This document shows, one piece after another, positions 60,595 to 64,000 of a DNA stretch of 64,000 nt; positions within the stretch are counted from its first letter, which is position 1, and each line of letters opens with the position of its first letter. A model generated the notes under the pieces. The model was not told the DNA's origin. It saw only the letters and a list, made by a program, of their open reading frames with translations, and did no database searches. The stretch is from positions 496,001 through 560,000 of the forward strand of contig NZ_JAXMNY010000001.1 of the NCBI RefSeq assembly GCF_034670185.1. Reading direction: 5' to 3'. The stretch is from Nisaea sp. (GTDB lineage: Bacteria; Pseudomonadota; Alphaproteobacteria; Thalassobaculales; Thalassobaculaceae). The position numbers and the translations under genes are program-made.

Positions 60595-61770
60595 ATGCCG
60601 ATCAAGAACCGTATCGCCGAATTCGAAGGTGAAATGTGCGAATGGCGCCATGATTTTCATATGCACCCGGAGCTCTGCTACGAGGAAACACGGACGGCCG
60701 GAATTGTTGCTGAAAAGCTGCGTTCCTGGGGCATAGAGACCCATGAAGGTATCGGTAAAACCGGTGTGGTCGGAGTGATCAGGGGAAATGGCTCCGGCAC
60801 TGGTTCCATCGGCATCCGGGCGGATATGGACGCCCTGCCGATGCAGGAAGTATCGAACCCGGAATACAAGTCGACTGTTCCCGGCAAGATGCATGCCTGC
60901 GGTCATGACGGCCATACGTCCACGCTGCTCGGTGCGGCAAAATATCTGGCGGAAACCCGGAACTTCGATGGCACCGTTAACCTGTTCTTCCAGCCTGCTG
61001 AAGAAGGGGGCGCCGGGGCCAGGGCGATGATCGAGGACGGCCTGTTCGACCGCTTCCCGACCGATACGGTTTACGGTCTGCACAACATGCCGCAGCTTCC
61101 GAAGAATACCTTCGGTATCCGCAAGGGGCCGCTGATGGCCGGTGCCGATAGCGTCACCATCACCATCAAGGCGCGGGGCGGTCATGCCGCCATGCCGCAT
61201 CTGGCAATCGACCCGATTGCCATCGGCACGCAGATCTATCAGGCGGCGCAGACATTCGTGTCCCGCTCGATCAATCCGTTCGATACCGCCGTGGTCAGCA
61301 TCACCCAGTTCCATGCCGGAACCGCGAATAACGTCATTCCGGGCGAGGCCATGCTGAACGCTTCTGTCCGCACCATGACCAAAGAGGTGCAGGCGTTGAT
61401 CAAGGAGAAGTTCCAGAAACTCTGCGACGGTCTCGCACTAGCTAACGGGATCGAGATCGAGTGCGAATATCGCGAAGGCTATCCGGTCACCTCTAACCAT
61501 GACGAACAGGTCGAGCGGATCATCTCCGCCGCGGCCAGCGTGGTCGGCATGGAGGCAGTCGATCCGGAGACCGAGGCGCTGATGGGCAGCGAGGATTTTT
61601 CTTTCATGCTGGAAGAGCGTCCGGGCGCCTATATCTTCCTTGGTGGTGGGGACGAAACCCACACCCACTCGGTGCACCATCCGGAATATGACTTCAACGA
61701 CGAGACGCTGACCACAGGCGCCAGCCTGTGGGCGGCCTTGGTCGAGGCGGAGCTGCCGCGCGCCGGCTGA
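60595..61770 (+). CDS. M20 family amidohydrolase (hippurate/amidohydrolase type)
   Basis: This 391-residue cytosolic metallo-hydrolase cleaves N-acyl amino acids or similar amides. Metal ligands are in HACGHDGHTST, PAEEGGAGARAMIEDG and a late histidine in HHPEYDFND; GSEDFSFMLEERPGAY is family-typical. ATG 60595 has GGAAGAGG upstream. The true acyl substrate is unknown; hippurate-like, indole-acetyl or N-acetyl amino acids are possible. Confidence 0.92.
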   Translation: MPIKNRIAEFEGEMCEWRHDFHMHPELCYEETRTAGIVAEKLRSWGIETHEGIGKTGVVGVIRGNGSGTGSIGIRADMDALPMQEVSNPEYKSTVPGKMHACGHDGHTSTLLGAAKYLAETRNFDGTVNLFFQPAEEGGAGARAMIEDGLFDRFPTDTVYGLHNMPQLPKNTFGIRKGPLMAGADSVTITIKARGGHAAMPHLAIDPIAIGTQIYQAAQTFVSRSINPFDTAVVSITQFHAGTANNVIPGEAMLNASVRTMTKEVQALIKEKFQKLCDGLALANGIEIECEYREGYPVTSNHDEQVERIISAAASVVGMEAVDPETEALMGSEDFSFMLEERPGAYIFLGGGDETHTHSVHHPEYDFNDETLTTGASLWAALVEAELPRAG

Positions 61771-61876
61771 TCGGGCGGGGCGCAGTCAAGAAAAGTCCCG
61801 CGGCTGATCTTTAGGCTCTAGGAGCCTGGCGATTAGCCGCCGGATTTCGGCTTTGGAAAACTAGTGCACCGCGCGT

Positions 61877-62488
61877 TTATCCGCACAGAGAGGTAGGCGG
61901 TCTATAGCGGTTAGCCAGTGGCTCCAGGTTCTTTTTAGAGGTTTCGACCTTGCCGCTTTCAAGATCGATGAGCGTAAAGTGTAAACCCGGGCCCGGTGCT
62001 GCGGACGGTTCCATGTCCGTGCGCAGCGGTGTCGTGGAGCTGAGGGCAAGTGTCCCAAGCAATTGAATTTCGCCGTTGCGCATGACCGGCAGCAATACCC
62101 GTTCGAATGACATGTATTCGCGATCCGGCAGTAAGACCCTTCCTCTGAAGATGCAGATGCATGGATCGAAAACGCTAAAGAAGTAGGGTGCGACCTCGCC
62201 GTAGATTTCGTTGGGGACAACCTCGTGGAGATAGCGGCCGGTATGGTTCTGTTCGAACAGCCGGTTAACTTCCTCACCGGATACCCTGTATTTCAAACGG
62301 TCGCCGTTGCGTTGCAGCAGATAGACAAAGGGCAGAAGGCTTGGAACCGCGATGGGGTCGAACCGGGGAACGATTCCTGTGCCTTCCGCACCCGAAAGAT
62401 CGATCCAGTGATGTAGAATCTGAGCTGTTTTTTCGTAGCGGACCAGTTTGACTGACAGGCTCCGGACCTTGTCCAAAATTGAGGTCAT
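61877..62488 (-). CDS. PAS_5 (DUF1457) domain protein
   Basis: A second PAS_5 family protein of 203 residues. The domain starts near LHHWIDLSGAEGTGIVPRFDP, with the core FVYLLQRNGDRLKYRVSG and NHTGRYLHEVVPNEIY. A late variable tail of about 50 residues is unlike the protein at 55073. No catalytic or membrane segment is visible. It may be a soluble sensor. Confidence 0.82.
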   Translation of the reverse strand: MTSILDKVRSLSVKLVRYEKTAQILHHWIDLSGAEGTGIVPRFDPIAVPSLLPFVYLLQRNGDRLKYRVSGEEVNRLFEQNHTGRYLHEVVPNEIYGEVAPYFFSVFDPCICIFRGRVLLPDREYMSFERVLLPVMRNGEIQLLGTLALSSTTPLRTDMEPSAAPGPGLHFTLIDLESGKVETSKKNLEPLANRYRPPTSLCG

Positions 62489-62788
62489 TGATCGGCCCCT
62501 AGCCTGTTTAGGTAATCATCGTGTAAGGCGCGCGAAACAGAACAAGAAAATGGTCATTACTGGGGGCAGAATCCCCAAGTTGCGACGATCAAATACAACG
62601 ACCATTAATTTCGTTTGAATTTAAAGGTATTTCCATAAAAAGCAACCTGATGTTCCTCAGGTTCGCCGGTTTTCGGCCAAGACCAGCCTCGGCTGGTTTG
62701 CACCTGGAGAGTGTTTCTGTTGCCGGACCCGAGCGGAGATGCGAGCTTTCCGTCTCAATCCGGTTATGTGTTTCCTCGCGGGGGCAAA
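62489..62788. other. Intergenic region before the methyltransferase gene
   Basis: A 300-base gap; its left half is AT-rich. No gene or RNA is apparent. Confidence 0.4.
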
Positions 62789-63643
62789 ATGAGTGGTGAA
62801 CGACCGTCTCTGACGGAAATGCTCGACATAGACGTGACGATCGATGTCGTCGATATCGGCGCCAACCCGATCGCGGTCGATGGCCGCCCGCCGTACCAGG
62901 ATCTTCTGGAAGCGGGGAAGGTGCGGCTCGTTGGGTTCGAGCCTAACCGGGATGCGCTGGCCGAGCTTCAGGCGCGGAAAAGCGCGCATGAAACCTATCT
63001 ACCCCATGCGGTTTATGATGGAACGGAGCAGACCTTGAGGATCTGCAAAGCGCCGGGGATGACCTCCTTGCTGGAGCCCAACCCGGCGGTGTTGAGCTGC
63101 TTTCACGGCTTTGACGAATGGGGCCAGGTCATCGGCCGGGAGACAATCCAGACAGTCCGCCTCGATGATGTTGCCGAGATCGATAATCTCGATTTTCTGA
63201 AGATCGACATTCAGGGGGCGGAGCTCGAGGTTTTTCGGAACGGGACCGACAAGCTCGCAAACTGCCTGGTGATCCAGTCTGAAGTCGAATTCATGCAGAT
63301 GTACGATAACCAGCCGCTGTTCTCCGACGTCGATCTGTTCTTGCGGGAGCATGGGTTCATGCTCCACCGCTTTGTCCAGCCGGTCAGTCGGGTGGTGAAG
63401 CCGCTTATTGTCGATAACAATCCTTACGCAGGTCTCAGCCAGTCCGTATGGGCGGATGCGATCTTCATTCGGGATTTCACGCGCTTCGATTTGCTGAACC
63501 CTGTGCAGTTGCTGAAAATCGCGCTGATCCTGCACGACGTATACAGTTCTTTCGATGTCGCGCTGCGGGCGCTGTTGACCCGCGATGCCATGCTCGGCAC
63601 CCGCTTCGGTGAGGCATATCTTCGGAAACTGGAACGTCACTAG
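62789..63643 (+). CDS. FkbM family methyltransferase-like protein
   Basis: The 284-residue protein has the FkbM pattern: a GANP-type start (VVDIGANPIAVDG), the acidic cofactor strand FEPNRDAL, and the LDFLKIDIQGAELEV motif. The SAM-binding loop is DIGANP rather than the usual GxxxG, so activity is probable but not certain. ATG 62789 follows GGGGG. FkbM enzymes methylate sugars or other hydroxyls, often in surface glycans; the target is unknown. Confidence 0.82.
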   Translation: MSGERPSLTEMLDIDVTIDVVDIGANPIAVDGRPPYQDLLEAGKVRLVGFEPNRDALAELQARKSAHETYLPHAVYDGTEQTLRICKAPGMTSLLEPNPAVLSCFHGFDEWGQVIGRETIQTVRLDDVAEIDNLDFLKIDIQGAELEVFRNGTDKLANCLVIQSEVEFMQMYDNQPLFSDVDLFLREHGFMLHRFVQPVSRVVKPLIVDNNPYAGLSQSVWADAIFIRDFTRFDLLNPVQLLKIALILHDVYSSFDVALRALLTRDAMLGTRFGEAYLRKLERH

Positions 63644-63734
63644 TGCGCGTCGTTCGTGCGTCCGGACCTTGTCCTGACCGCTGATCCCGGCCACGCTGCT
63701 TTCCAATTGGGGAATCATCAGGTGGGGAAGTGCG

Positions 63735-64000
63735 ATGACATCGCAGGAGTTTGATTTTGAAGCCGTGGTGCGGCAGGACCTGCCGGCACCGGCCGGGCGC
63801 TGGAACGGTTTTCCGAACTTCAATTTCGTTGGCGGTCACAATGCGCCGGAAAGCATTCCGACCGATGCGCTGGTGGATGCGGCGACACGCGTCCTTCAGC
63901 GCGAGGGGGCGACTCTCGCCACCTATAGTCTGGAAAGCGGTCCCCAGGGCTATCGTCCGCTCCGTGAATTCCTTGCCGGGAAACTGGGCCGTGATGCGGG
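63735..64000 (+). CDS. PLP-dependent aminotransferase class I/II, cut off by window edge
   Basis: Only the first 88 residues are in the window. The visible segments FNFVGGHNAPESIPTDALV and TYSLESGPQGYRPLREFLA are the typical N-terminus of fold-type I class I/II aminotransferases of the 2-aminoadipate and MocR-like group. ATG 63735 follows GGGGAAG. The PLP lysine and the substrate lie beyond the edge. Confidence 0.85.
   Translation, partial: MTSQEFDFEAVVRQDLPAPAGRWNGFPNFNFVGGHNAPESIPTDALVDAATRVLQREGATLATYSLESGPQGYRPLREFLAGKLGRDA

Overview
The window reads as one contiguous piece of chromosome from a GC-rich (about 60% by eye) free-living alphaproteobacterium, most likely in or near the Rhodospirillales. 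The support is a permuted two-piece tmRNA, a serC leader-like element ahead of serC-serA, an alphaproteobacterial SspB, a DUF1127 protein, PAS_5 (DUF1457) proteins, a STAS-fused MlaE and a PilZ-carrying chemoreceptor. The genus cannot be fixed from the sequence alone.

Layout. 1-6.3 kb: a partial acyl-CoA synthetase, then a cell-envelope glucan locus (secreted esterase and OpgC-like acyltransferase facing an OpgH glucosyltransferase) and a Nudix hydrolase. 6.3-10.1 kb: Fe(II)/2OG hydroxylase, Xi-class GST and three ORFans. 10.2-13.6 kb: a candidate small RNA, then serC-serA behind a serC-type leader. 13.6-18.3 kb: a divergent DJ-1/PfpI and GlxA-type regulator pair, a hydrolase-OsmC fusion, DUF1127 and a GcvA-like LysR regulator. 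18.3-20.1 kb: a scar of foreign DNA holding an AT-rich ORFan, a frameshifted hlyD remnant and small repeats, bounded by a decayed copy of the apt 3' end and by intact apt. 20.1-25.8 kb: apt, an Mla-type lipid ABC transporter (mlaE, mlaF, mlaD, lipoprotein) and a class III aminotransferase. 25.9-32.5 kb: flagellin, hydrolase, fumarase, sspB, tmRNA and a TPR protein. 32.7-35.7 kb: thyA-folA-acetyltransferase and an Mrp/ApbC ATPase. 35.8-41.9 kb: hflK-hflC-DUF2065-degP, serB and miaA. 42-45.7 kb: ilvB-ilvN-ilvC. 46-51.7 kb: mreB-mreC-mreD-mrdA-rodA. 52.5-55 kb: tRNA-Lys(CTT) with a 2.35 kb integrase-less mini-island. 55-64 kb: PAS_5 proteins, two c-type cytochromes, an MCP-PilZ receptor, an M20 hydrolase, an FkbM-like methyltransferase and a partial aminotransferase.

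Most of the window is housekeeping: serine synthesis is split over serC-serA and serB, branched-chain amino acids come from ilvBNC, and the rod-shape and elongation set runs mreB to rodA. Membrane quality control (HflKC, DegP) lies together, and trans-translation (tmRNA) lies directly ahead of the adaptor that reads its tag (SspB).

The places that ordinary genes do not explain are: the mini-island flanked by a 59 bp direct repeat of the tRNA-Lys 3' end; the apt-flanked foreign scar at 18.4-20.1 kb; a compact candidate sRNA at about 10.3 kb, with promoter, hairpin, anti-Shine-Dalgarno linker and terminator; and several small repeat families. No CRISPR array, rRNA gene or intact insertion sequence was seen.
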